Assembly: GCA_012064415.1 (NCBI GenBank)
Contig: SSNU01000170.1
Span: forward strand, 35,193-99,192
Source: Gyrodactylus bullatarudis
Lineage: Eukaryota; Platyhelminthes; Monogenea; Gyrodactylidea; Gyrodactylidae
DNA: 64,000 nucleotides
Reading direction: 5' to 3'
Part shown: positions 34,417 through 63,674 of the stretch, in pieces
Numbering within the stretch: the first letter of the stretch is position 1
Layout of the letters: every line of letters begins with the position of its first letter
Notes under the pieces: model-generated
Databases searched by the model: none
Told to the model about the DNA's origin: nothing
What the model saw: the letters and a program-made list of their open reading frames with translations, nothing else
Made by a program: the position numbers and the translations under genes

Positions 34417-35007
34417 TTTGATTTTATTATTGTAATATTTTAAAGATTAATAAATTTTTTGTGAATCAAATTTTGAATACAGCACCTTATCATCTTTCAT
34501 GATTAACCAGTTGGGGAAAATTATTTTGATGACTTAAAACCTAGCGATTTTCAGAAAATCTGATTTTCTTGAATATAATTTCCGGGAAATCAGATTTCTC
34601 TATATAAATTATTCTCAATGTAGCTTATACTCATCAAATTTATTCATATTATAAGATTTACATTCTAAATTTAAATAGAATTTTTCAAAGATAATCTTCA
34701 CCGAAAATTAAGAATCGGACTGATTACTAGATTATAATTCTTCGCTAAATCAGAAGGAAATATTTTGATCCCTATCCCTTATTTTTTTCTTACTTTGCTT
34801 ATCAAAGTTAGATCGCTATTACCCATGTCTGTCTTCATGTAAGAGTATTACTTGGTCGAATTTTCACAAAGATAATCTCAAATGATTAGTTTTAAATATT
34901 AAGTATTTACTAGCTAGTAAACATATTATATGAAACTACTTTTAAAAATATAAATAGAATTAAACTAAAGATTATAGAGTAATAAATTTATTGATAGTAG
35001 TATAAGT
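34417..35007. other. Intergenic, nothing recognised
   Basis: AT-rich spacer between convergent OST4 and OCRL/INPP5B genes. A short inverted patch (AAATCTGATTT / AAATCAGATTT near 34557-34595) is present. No gene signal. Confidence 0.5.
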
Positions 35008-53154
<18,147 letters not shown>

Positions 53155-53260
53155 TTTTATCCAGTTTTAATAATTTTCAAGAATTGAACATTTCAAAATA
53201 TCTAAGCAAGCAAACAAATTTTCCGCTCAACTCAATAGTTTTTTTAGGTAGAGTTTTTAA
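53155..53260. promoter_or_regulatory. Putative bidirectional promoter, OCRL / clathrin light chain
   Basis: 106 bp between divergent start codons, without TATA. The two products act in the same clathrin-coated trafficking steps in other animals, so joint control would make sense; this is inference. Confidence 0.45.
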
Positions 53261-55067
53261 ATGTCAGAAAGTGCATTAGAAGATTTTCTCTCTAAAGAGC
53301 AAAAGGTTCTTGAAGATATTGACCCGGAAATCATTAGTAAGTCAAAATATTCTTATCTTCTCTCAAGCTCTAGATGATGATTATTTCAATAACTCAGATC
53401 ATACCGATCTAATTCCTGAAGCAAACATTTCTGATAAACCTATTTCGTCCATACCAAAAATGAATTCAACTAAATCTGAATCTGAAGCTCTGGTAAACTG
53501 GAAGAAAGAGTTCGAAAGGAAACTTAAGGAGAAAGACGACAAAGAAATCCGTGAAAAGGAGGAGCTCGAAAAGAAGGCAAAACTTGAACTTGAAGATTGG
53601 AAGAAAAGAAATTCTCAACTTGTAGCAGACAATAAAAACTTGAACAATTCAAAGAGAGAGACCAATCTTGAAGTTAACGGCAATTACTCAGCTAATGACC
53701 CTGCTATCTGGAATAAGATTTGGTCATTATGTTCCAATACGGTTAGTAAAATTTATTCAATAATATTGAATCAATTTCCATTTTTTCATAGAAAGATATT
53801 CTGAATTTTTTGATAAAAATTATATTTATTGCCACCGAGGAAATCTTGACCAATTATTTTTGTTTCTTTTCCATTAAAAAGTTGAAACTTGAGCAGATTT
53901 TGATAGTATAATCTCTAATATGAGTGAAAATGCATCCTTTTGCGATAAGTAAATTACATATTAGATTTATTGATGTATTTCTCTTGAAATTATTTTTTTG
54001 CTTTCTTGAATGCTCCTTGAATTACCTGTGTGATTGATTATACAAATTAAATAAGAAAACATCCACAGAGAGTTTATCTTGGTGGAGAAATTTGCATTTC
54101 TTTTCTGCTCTCCTTTGATCGATTCCTAATACTCATCGCTCTCTCAATTTCAAGGTGACTTGAGAAAAAAATGTCCAATTCTTATCATACAAATCAAATT
54201 TGGTTATGTCAATATTATGTAGTAATGAACTATTTGTAACTCGATTACTCATTCTATTCAAAAATCATTCTAACCAAATGAATAGACTGGATTTCTCACC
54301 ATGTCATACTATTCTTAATTAGTTAAGTAAATATTAGGCCAATATTTCTTCTCGAAAGTAACAAAAATTTCCTGCTTAACTCCCTAGAACAAGTTTTCGT
54401 TCCTAAATAAACAATAAAGTTTCCATATTTAGAAATTTATTACCGGTATTTTCCTAATATATATTTGAACTAGGATTATTTAAATGATGAATATCAAGTA
54501 AAAGACAACTTAAACTAAGTCTTGGCAATTATTTTCTCCATATTTTTCTATTCTACAAATCCCCTATTGCAACGTTTTATCGATTTAACTATCCATCGAT
54601 CTGAATTAATTAAATTAGAATAAATCAATATTTTTATGAATAAATAATGTAATTTGGTGCTAGTAAAAACAGGGAATTTCAAGTGTGAAATGAACAGCAT
54701 TTGTTATCTTTTAATATAAAACTACCGAATCGATTAATATCTTTAAAATTTAATTCACATTGTTAATAATTGATTGGGAAAATTTTCCTGGAGTAATATT
54801 TTCATTTTGAGTCATGGGATTTGTAAATTACTACTTTTAATTCTAATCAATAATTAGAGAATGCGTGCCAAATTCTAATTGGTCAGGAATTTTATTAGTA
54901 AAATTTTTGTTTTAGAGAAAATAACAAACGTTGAAATCTAGTATATACTGAAATAATAATAATTTTTTTAGAATCTCAAAGCAAAATGCAAAGATACTAC
55001 CAGAATGAAGTCGATTTTGGAAACAATGGGAAACACTAAAGCCAACCTGATCAAGAATATGGATTAG
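53261..55067 (+). CDS. CLTA: Clathrin light chain
   Basis: Exons 53261..53336, 53368..53741 and 54972..55067 give 181 residues, slightly short for the family. It binds the clathrin heavy chain hub and regulates coat assembly. An acidic N-terminus (FLSKEQKVLEDIDPEII, then LDDDYF) is followed by the heavy-chain-binding coiled helix (WKKEFERKLKEKDDKEIREK ... LELEDWKKRNSQL) and the conserved end: an Ile-Trp-Asn-Lys-Ile-Trp-Ser-Leu-Cys segment matching the family's Trp-x-x-Val-x-x-Leu-Cys, then KCKDTTRMKSILETM, matching Lys-Asp-x-x-Arg-Met-(R/K)-Ser-(V/I)-Leu. The first intron is 31 nt (37 nt with the next AG, also in frame). Convergent with the synaptotagmin gene, with 127 bp between stops. A or B type is not meaningful in invertebrates. 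Confidence 0.9.
53742..54971. other. Clathrin light chain intron 2, nothing recognised
   Basis: A 1.2-kb AT-rich intron with donor GTTAGT and acceptor TTTTTTTAG. No exon or repeat with clear ends was seen. Confidence 0.5.
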
Positions 55068-55194
55068 ATCTCCACCAATTTATCTTTGTCTTTGATTACC
55101 CAATTCTTTTTATCATGTTTTTTACACTCCTAATCTAGAACCTGTAGATGATGTAAAATAATCAATCCAATTTCTGAAGAAAACAAAACTTTAT

Positions 55195-58100
55195 TCATGT
55201 TGCCACCAAATCATGTTCCATTGTGATTGGAAGTCCTGATTTTTCAAATGTTTGAATCCAATGATTCTGTCCACTGCCTTCAACATCCCTTCCGAGTAAG
55301 ATCTTGCCAATTTTTTGATTTGATCCGAATGTATCATGATCCTTGACTGTGAACAATAGCGTTGCATACTAAAATGACAATGTACATTCTGAGATTCATT
55401 TGTTCAAAAAAAACCTCTGGCCTCAAATAGTGATTTCCTAATTTTACACATATTGAATTTAATTCTCATCATCAGACTGTATGTTCTTAATAATAGCTGA
55501 ATAAATTTTTTTTATTCTTGCATATCAATTATTCTTTAAATTTCCAAAAGATAAATCATCCAGAATCTGGATTCCAGATGAAACAAAAAGTTTTTATAAA
55601 ATTCATTTCAATAGATTTTTTAAATTAGAGAAAAAAAATATTCTGGCACAGATTTAAAAATTGTGGTTCTGTATATAACAAAGAAGGATAACATATGTCT
55701 GTTAAAATTGTCATCATCGCAAAAGTTGCTGACAATTTCAAATCAGTTATTATGACTTGTTAAATTATAAATTACAAAAATTAATTTTAAAACACTAAAA
55801 GGAAGAAAACTTGGCTTTGAACTTAACCAGGTTTTTAATAAAATCTAGGGAAGGCTTTTGTTATCTGTGGTAACTCGAGTCGTTTGAAAATTGTTGAACT
55901 GACCTTGATTTGATCCTTGTGAAGATCAAGTGTAAATGTCTCATTAAAGTATGGCTCAACGGTGGCCTCATGCACTTTTGTTTTGAGTTTCTTTATCCTT
56001 TTGTCCTTGACGAAAAGGCCTACTTGAACATATGGATCTAAAAAAGTATTCAAATTACATCTCATCGGCAAGTTTCCATTTTTATCTTCAATGATTGCAC
56101 GTGTGTTACGGTAAATCTTGTTACAAATAATAAGTTTATCTGAAAGTCAGTTACTCAAATTATAATTACACTGGGGGAAATTAAAAAAAAAATTTTGCGA
56201 AAAACTGATTATAGTGTAAAATTTAATGCAGATTCTGAATCTGCTTCCAAAAATTTCCTAAGTTGCTCAGTTTTTGAGCAATTCGCGAAAAACCGAAATA
56301 GCACAATTTTCATAATCGGGACTTGAATAAATCAATTTTTCGACTTGATCCTTAGACATTTTAGAGTCAAATTTGATATCATTTGAAAGAGCATAGAATT
56401 CTCTATAAGACGCTTTCAAGTTCAAACGTGTTTTTGGAATGGATCATCCTCAAAATTGGTCTTAAAGTTGAAAAAAGATGAAAAATTAGCGAAAAATGCC
56501 ATGCATTTTTTTGTTTTTACCCTTCAACAGGCTATCTTATTTTGATAAAATCTCAAATTTTAATGGAGGAAAGAATGTGAAATTTATTTCTCTATCCAAT
56601 GATACCTCGCATGACCATTTATCTTTTTTGGTTCAGAAGTTATTCAAGGTTTTTTCATTAGTGATTTCACTCAATTTTTCTCGATTCTGATTGGTTCATT
56701 TTGATTAGCACAATAATTTCGTATAAAACTGAAGGATTTATAATAAATGATTAAATCAGTATAGACAATAACAGGGATTTGTATATTTATAAAAATATTT
56801 ACAGTGAAGTTTTATCTGATTTTTTTATTTACAATTCTTGTATTATAAAATATTGTAAAACTGTTTTATCAAATTTAAATGTTCAGAATTTCTTCTACAT
56901 TGTATGGTTTTACAAAGTTATTTGATTGTTTATAAAACAAATTATCGGTAGAATCTTTCTACTTGCAAAATTCATCTTTCAGTTAAACTTGATAATTTAT
57001 AAATTCTACAGTCTGCTTATATAAGATAAGATAATATTTTTCTGTTGAAAGCAATCACAATTATATATGATATACAATTGATAATTGTCAATCATATATT
57101 CTATTATACATTTGATCTAATGTTTACTCAAATATCTGACATGAGTGAGAGATCAAAATCGATATCTTGATTTATAAAATATTTACATTTTGGGATTATT
57201 AACTTGAGTTGATTATGGATTAATTTTTTAATTCTATGGAATAATTTTTGATTCGGTATCAGCTTACACGATAAAATACTGCTAGTTCAGGAATCAAAAT
57301 TTTGATCGGTCGTTTACTAGTTGAAGAATACTGTACTCTGGGACTTAATTCAGAAAAAAAGTACTAAAAAGTATCGGAACAACAATTTAGTGCAGAAATA
57401 GTACCAGCTATCTTTAAATTGGGATAAGATGGGCAGATTTTTTCTTCAGATTATTGCAACTCAGCCAGTCCTTTGTCTAGAGTAAAAATAGACCAAATAG
57501 TACTTTTTTAAGGCTCTAGTCATTACCATTTAAAAAACGAACCTGAGGGATATATACCTAATTAGCAGTGCTTTGGAAGCACCTAGAACGAAATAATTGT
57601 ATAATATAAATATAACCCTAAAAATCCTAGAGAATTTTTTTTCATGACTCACATTTAATCTTTTGTCTAACCTTTAGTACACTGTAAACGCTGATTACGA
57701 ATCTACAGTTGTTTTACAGTTATTTTTAGTTCAGGAGTTATCGATAAAAAATCAGGTCATATTTTGATCCAAAAATAGGTTATCATGAAAGCTTTAGCAG
57801 ATAGAGTTCAGGCGATTGCATATCTGAACTCTACGGGTATGATTGCTCGTTAAAAGTTATCTTAAATTTTATCTATGACCTTGGGAAATAGATTTTCGAA
57901 AAAAAATCGTTAAAAAATTTAATTAAAAAATCAGCTTTCTTTGAATTAGTTTAGCACTAGTTTGACGAACAATTGAGCTGAGATTTTTGCGTATTCCAAG
58001 AGATTAATAGATTTATTATCGAATAGGTGGTAAACAAAGTATTTTCTTAGGCTTAGATATACATATAATGTATAATTATGAGTTGCTTAAGTATGTGTCT

Positions 58101-61100
58101 TTAAAGGCACAGTGGGACTTAAAGGATTAAAATAAATCTCGTATTCAAAAATTATATACCTAAACCATGATTTTTTCTAGCCAATGAGAGAATAGGGAAC
58201 TTTTAACTAATGAAATTCGAGCACATAAGTTTAGTAGTTTATTTGAGAACATGGCTTATTCCTCATCTTCCATATCCATATGATTTTTCTCCGGTTTTTT
58301 CTCTCGTCCCTTTTTTCCCTGTCCATTTTTTCCCTGTCCATTTTTTCCATGTCCATTTTTTCCCTGTCCATTTTTTCCATGTCCATTTTTTCCCTGTCCA
58401 TTTTTTCCATGTCCATTTTTTCCCTGTCCATTTTTTCCATGTCCATGTTTGCCTGATTCATCTTTATTCATATCTGGGGTCGGTCCAACCATACCAGGTG
58501 CTGGTCCCATGATTTCGTCATCTCCATCCATCATACCATGAGTTGTAGTGATTTCTTGATTTTGACCTCTTCTAGGACCTTTTGCCTCTGAGATGGCAAT
58601 GATTGCTACAATTAGCACGACGAGAATTGTTTTCATCTTGTAATTTCCTCTTTTTGAATAAAAAGAGTCTTGGCTATTCATTTTTATACTAAATTTGAAC
58701 CCAATTAAAAATAGATTGACTCTTGGAGTTTTTTTCTCTAAAATGAAACACTCAAGATTTGAGTACTCTTGAGAAGACTATTTTCAATTAATTTGAATTG
58801 TCATTATAACTTTTGCATAATCTTCCACGTGAGTCTTAGCTTGAAGAAATTTTACAACAATAGGAAAAATGAAGGTTTAAAAATTCATCCTACTTATGGA
58901 CAAAGAAGCCTTATTTATTTTGGTATGTACGGTAAGAACCTCGGTAAAAAAGTCTGGTGTAAAAGATATTTTTTCACTAGGAAATATGTGATATTTTATA
59001 ATCACTTTTCGTTCGCTACCTTGACTATGGTACAGGAATCCTTCCAGACAGAAGAAATGTACCTTAGATAATGAACTATTGAATCTTTCCAACTTATTTC
59101 CACTCTGACTCAGACTTATCTCAGTCTCTGCGGTGTTTAGGCTTCAGATTTGAGATTAACTTTGGATATATTTAAAAATTTTGTACCAGTTAACCATAAA
59201 TTTAAGATAAGAATCTAGTAAATATGAAAATACATAGACAAAACAGCTTTATTTCATTGGATTGCTTATCACTAGAAATATTTGTTTTAATTTCATGGTC
59301 AAATTAAATGAAAAAGCTCACCTGAATAGCCAGAATCATCCATTCTTCTAAGGCGCTTACATTCGATGACTGTTACGATTAGTTTTTCAGTTTTTATTGA
59401 ATACTTCAATGTCACGTATAATTTTCCACAGCCAGCCGCCTAATTTTAAAATCAAAATGTTTGAATACTACATAAATAACTCGTTTCATAATGTTTTATC
59501 ATCATAACGAGCCATTTCAAAATCTTTTAATGTAAACTAATTTGATATCTGCTTATCAAATAAGCATTGTAATAAAATTTTAGGCCTTATTTATCAAGAA
59601 GATATTTGTGATGAAACTTCTTGTCCAATTTTAGAATTAACACAAAATTTTAATTTAAAAATATCAACTACATTGTTTGAGTATGAATTTTATGAACCTT
59701 GTCAGCTTCAGCAGCATCGATAAGATTGGCTCTCCTGCGTACGAACTTTGAAATGTCTAATTGATCAATTGGAATATGGACAGCTCCGATGATATCATGA
59801 GAACCGACTACATCATAATCGAATGCCTCCAAAACAACAATGCTATCCATGATTTTTTCCTTGATACACTGATAAAAATAAGTAATACATCAGAATTACT
59901 TTTTATTTGTTTGAAATTCTCAAAATTCAACTTCTAACAATTAAATTTGTAAATTACACAATGGAGTATTCATAGCAATGTCAAAGACTACTCAAGTTTA
60001 TAAAAAAATGGGTTAATTCCAAAAATCACCTCAAAAAGAAACTACTTAAAAATAATTTTATTTAACGCTAAATTTCATTAAACTTTATTACAGCTCTTGA
60101 TTTTTCACGGCTTGTGCATGGTCATACACGTTTTTTTATTTATTCTTCAAACTCCAAGTTCCGACTCCTTCAGATTTTCGACGTCACAGAGCATGATAAT
60201 CTCCTAGTAAGCTGCTTCCAAGGAGATTACTTTGTATTCATTTGGAACATAATTTTCAAGGGAAACTTCTAACTTATTAGCCACGGCACTCAGATGTTTA
60301 CAGGGATATCCATTAATTTTTGCAAAACTACAAGAACATTGGAGTTTGTTGAAATTAACGACTCTTCTTATTTCACTATTTCGATTTTGAGAAACATAAA
60401 ATTAATCCTCTTCAGGGTAAACGAAAATTTGTAAGAACTTAGATTCGCGTAAGTTTTTTTCCATCAAAGGTTCTATATAAGGAGAAAGTTCACTTTCAAT
60501 CTTTGAATAGAAGTTTAACCGTTCAAAAAATTTATCTGACAATAAATCTGGTAGAGAGGAGAATTTTGAAATGAGAATTATTGATTTGAGGAAGTGTTGA
60601 AATTTTCATTTAGGGTGATTTTTGGAATTAACCCTAAAAAAATGATTTTTAACTGTAAAAATAGAAACTACAGGATTCAAATTTTGTTTCATATTTATTT
60701 AGATAAATGCGTAAAATCTTATCAAGAATCAAAGAATTTCTGGTATTGCCAATAACATAAGGTTCACTTTACTGAAATAAACTCACATGAAATGTGAAAC
60801 TTTCATTATAAATTGGATTCAAATTCTTTTTAATTACTCTCGTTTGCTTCTTATTTTTAACATCAGGTAAAACATACACTTTAAAGTAAGGATCTGATGT
60901 TCCACAAGCATCCATGGATTTTAAATCAGTTGCTTCTATCACTGTTACGATTAGCTGTAAAGATTAAATTAAATTCTATTTAAAAGGGAATTAGTCATTC
61001 GAAGAAAATGCTAGCCATCAGTTTTTCAAAATATAAATGATACCTTGCTTATGATGGAATTCTCGTAAATTATTCAAGTCTTACCTCTGATTTATCTGGC

Positions 61101-61192
61101 TTATAATCAAGAGAATATAAAACCTCACCGGCGAAATCTTTTGTCCTCATAGGACCATAAAAATCCAAAGGTAACTCTTTCAAATTTTCATG
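55195..61192 (-). CDS. SYT: Synaptotagmin family protein, C2A and C2B domains (5' exons not found)
   Basis: Exons 61192..61085, 60954..60787, 59868..59698, 59439..59322, 56037..55904 and 55368..55195 join in frame to 290 residues; the membrane anchor lies further 5'. Synaptotagmins sense calcium for vesicle fusion. C2A: GEVLYSLDYKPDKSELIVTV, MDACGTSDPYFKVYVLPD, LNPIYNESFTFH, AFDYDVVGSHDIIG, keeping the usual Asp ligands. C2B: CGKLYVTLKYSIKTEKLIVT, MDDSGYSDPYVQVGL, the polybasic KDKRIKKLKTKV, PYFNETFTLDL, then VKDHDTFGSNQKIG, where the last loop Asp is Asn, so C2B calcium binding may be weaker. The typical C-terminal Trp-His-x-Leu is replaced (MEHDLVAT). The donor after exon 59698 (GTTCAT) is weak. 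Paralogue not assignable. A secreted-protein gene and a MULE relic lie in its introns. Confidence 0.9.
56210..56650 (+). repeat. Family A interspersed repeat, copy 1
   Basis: About 440 bp. Shares with 62860-63228 (inverted) long blocks such as CAAACGTGTTTTTGGAATGG, AATGCCATGCATTTTTTTGT and TGATACCTCGCATGAC. A shorter relative is at 43955-44105. Confidence 0.75.
57361..57519 (-). repeat. Family D repeat, copy 3 (inverted)
   Basis: On the minus strand it begins TAGAGCCTTAAAAAAGTACT and continues through GGACTGGCTGAG and GATAGCTGGTACTAT to CCGATACTTTTTAGTACTTT. Confidence 0.65.
58256..58636 (-). CDS. Secreted Gly-Lys-Asn-rich repeat protein, nested in a synaptotagmin intron
   Basis: 126 residues from the ATG at 58636. 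The signal peptide is MKTILVVLIVAIIAISEA. Then come a PRRGQNQEITTTHGMMDGDD segment with several Met/Pro/Gly/Asp, and the repeat region (58321-58440 in DNA) of GKNGHGKNGQ units, ending in a basic KKGREKKPEKN and an acidic MDMEDEE. An ATG at 58681 would add 15 residues but lies only a few bases from the TATA box, before the expected transcription start, so I prefer 58636. Such Gly/Lys/Asn/His repeats occur in secreted matrix, mucus or antimicrobial-type proteins; no function can be assigned. Same strand as the host gene. Confidence 0.7.
   Translation of the reverse strand: MKTILVVLIVAIIAISEAKGPRRGQNQEITTTHGMMDGDDEIMGPAPGMVGPTPDMNKDESGKHGHGKNGQGKNGHGKNGQGKNGHGKNGQGKNGHGKNGQGKNGQGKKGREKKPEKNHMDMEDEE
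58321..58440. repeat. Tandem repeat, 30-bp unit (two 15-bp halves), 4 perfect copies
   Basis: GTCCATTTTTTCCCT alternates with GTCCATTTTTTCCAT. The four 30-bp copies are identical at the DNA level, so the array was homogenised recently. Degenerate units lie on both sides. Confidence 0.95.
58683..58690 (-). promoter_or_regulatory. TATA box of the Gly-Lys-Asn repeat gene
   Basis: TATAAAAA on the minus strand, about 50 bp upstream of the chosen ATG at 58636. It supports independent transcription of this nested gene. Confidence 0.6.
60204..60595 (-). pseudogene. MULE (Mutator-like) transposase C-terminal relic with SWIM zinc finger
   Basis: A readable frame with one internal stop (TAA at 60403-60405). 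Segments: FERLNFYSKIESELSPYIEP, then KFLQIFVYPEED-stop-FYVSQN, then the SWIM pattern LQCSCSFAKINGYPCKHLSA, i.e. Cys-x-Cys ... Cys-x-His, near the end. SWIM fingers after such a region are typical of Mutator-like transposases. The DDE domain is not found nearby. It lies in a synaptotagmin intron. Confidence 0.7.
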
Positions 61193-62859
61193 CTAAAAAG
61201 TAAACTTTATTATCGACAAACTTCATTTTTCATTTCCAAAGAAATACGAAAGATTAAATTTATTCATTTAAATTTATGTCTGACATTTATATCATGCAGA
61301 TTATACATGAGGGCATTCAATAATATAATCTTTAGAGGAAAACTATTGAAAGATTTTAAATAATTATAGAGAATTCTCTTCGTAATTCAACTATTTACCA
61401 GAAAGAAAATCTATTTATATAAAACCTATCAAATAGGTTGACATTTGAAATCGGCAGACTTTACGATGAAAATTTAAAGCTTTTAATACAATTAATTGAT
61501 AAAAATTATTCCACTCGATCAATAAAAACAGTGGTGAAATGCTTTAGAAAAAGCTTGAACCAAGTGAAGAGATAATAATAACACGGGTGGAAGTGGGTTC
61601 GTACGAATTTGATCTAATATAACTTTTCTAGAATAAAATTTTATGCTGATTTCAGAATTTTGCTATCGTTAATATTTAGATTACTATGATTATTATCAAG
61701 AAAGTTTAGATTAGTTTACAATCAATAATTTAAAATTTCACCCTACCCTAGTGATCCCCGATTACGTAAGAATATCCAGTATTATTGGTTTTAGGTTATT
61801 TCAATATGACGAGAAATACATCGGTCATAGTATCGAAGGTTTTTCTAGTTTATAAGCTTAAAAAATATTGTAATTGACTAAAATAAAATTTCCTATGACG
61901 AATGTTGGATCTTTTAAGTTAATTTAAGGATTTATAAGCTTGTGTTTTCAATCTATAATGGCAATAATTAAATCCTGATCAGAATTATTCGTCTGTTTGA
62001 TGAAATTATTTTTAATTCCCTTTATCGTTAACTTACATCACCAAAGGTCAAGCAAATACAACTAATTCTACTTTCAAGTAAGTTTTATTAATTTGGCTCC
62101 TTGAACAAGCTCTTATAGGCACTTTTATTAATTCTAGAAGAAAGCTCTTATCTCTAGTCAAGATACTTTTTAGTCCAACAGAGTCGAAGCCAGGATTTGT
62201 TTTAGAAAAATATCATTTTTGGATTAAAAAATAAAAATAACTTTCTATCAAGTTCTAAATTTTGGAATTACCTTGCTTTAGATTCAGATTAGACTCTTGA
62301 AACTCCTTTCAAGTGTACAATGTCTGAATAAAGATAAAATTAAGTTTAAAATAAGCGATACTGTACAACTTTGGTAATTTATTTTTCGCAGACATTTAGG
62401 GTAGTTAAAGAAATTTTGTAAATTTTTATAATATTAAAAAAACTTAAATTCTTGAATCTATGTTCTGTGTCTATTAAGTGTTTGGAATTATAGTATTCCC
62501 AGGTTTTTCGTAATAATAATGTACAAGAAATACTTGATCAATCAGTACTGTGTTAAATTAATTAGATATTTTTAAATGGAATAAATATAAATAAAAACTA
62601 AAAGATAATTTTCTTATTTTTATAGGAGCTCCTATTTAGGTAACTAATTTTTGAGTAGTATGAAAGGCACAATTTGGAGGGAGAAAAATGTCTCCCATCG
62701 TTAACCGGTTGGTTAAATTAATCCATAATTTTTCTTGATATTTCATCTTATATATTTCGATTAGCGTAATAAAATCCAAAAACATAACAAAATTTTCTTT
62801 ATCATTACAGAATTGAATTGAATTACAAATTAACATATTTCTGAACCAGAAAAAATATC
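61193..62859. other. Upstream of the found synaptotagmin exons, nothing recognised
   Basis: AT-rich. The missing synaptotagmin 5' exons (transmembrane segment and linker) could lie here or beyond the window, but I found no convincing candidate. The frame at 62636-62878 is partly inside the family A repeat. Confidence 0.45.
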
Positions 62860-63228
62860 TAGTCATGCGAGGTATCATTGGATAGAGGAATAAATTTTAC
62901 ATTTTTCCCCCATTAAAATTTGAGATTTTTTTCAAAATAAGATAGCCTGTTGAAGGGTAAAAACAAAAAAATGCATGGCATTTTTCATCATACTATATTT
63001 CAACTTTAAGACCAATTTTAAAGATGATCAATTTCAAAAACACGTTTGAGTTCATAGGCATCTTAAAGAAAATTTTACGCTCTTTCGAATGATATCAAAT
63101 TTGACTCTGAAATGTCTCAAATGGATCGAGCCGAAAAATTGGTTTGTTCAAGACCAGTTTTGCGAATTGCGCAAAAAATAAGTAACTTAGAAAATTCGGA
63201 ATCTGCGTAACATTTTACACAATATAGA
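62860..63228 (-). repeat. Family A interspersed repeat, copy 2 (inverted)
   Basis: Inverse of 56210-56650 with roughly 80 percent similarity by eye; ends in GGAATCTGCGTAACATTTTA. Confidence 0.75.
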
Positions 63229-63674
63229 ACATTTGCCCCCTCTTGTTTTGCAGTAATTTTTCTGAATGAAAAAGAGACTAAGGGCTTTTTAACATCGATG
63301 AAATGAAAACGAATTCCTTGCGGTGAATTTTCATGTCATCGATAATAAAAAGACCAATACGATTCAAAGGAAACTTAGAGAGAAATAAGAGGGGGCAACT
63401 GTTCTCTAATTTAACCTACTTGTATTTCGATCTCTGGCGTACAGTCTCTACAGATTCGTAGATACATTTTTTAACAGTTCTTCTCAGAAAAATGGCTATG
63501 TTGATCACCTTTTTTCTTCAACTTTCAGATTCTTTGATATTAACCCACACCCGTGGAGTTGGATTTTTACATATGTAAAGATTAGCTGTTTACGTAATAC
63601 GTAAATAGTAGCCTGGTTGCAAAATTACAATGTACATGTCTGTCCACAATCCCATGCATCAAACGAATGCTTAA

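Larger units (their letters stand above)
56038..59321. other. 3.3-kb synaptotagmin intron
   Basis: Holds family A repeat (56210-56650), family D repeat copy 3 (57361-57519) and the nested gene 58256-58636. The frames near 58769-59092 on both strands have no family features and look like chance. Confidence 0.55.

Noticed and set aside
58321..58440. Regular repeats as a CRISPR array
   Set aside because: No unique spacers; contiguous coding tandem repeat in a eukaryote.
58210..58512. Plus-strand frame with His-Val-His-Phe-Phe-Pro repeats
   Set aside because: Antisense image of the repeat in the secreted Gly-Lys-Asn protein gene, which has signal peptide and TATA box on the minus strand.
58769..59092. 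Frames of 100 and 71 codons on opposite strands
   Set aside because: Both are open over the same bases with unremarkable composition; chance is likely in this AT-rich intron.
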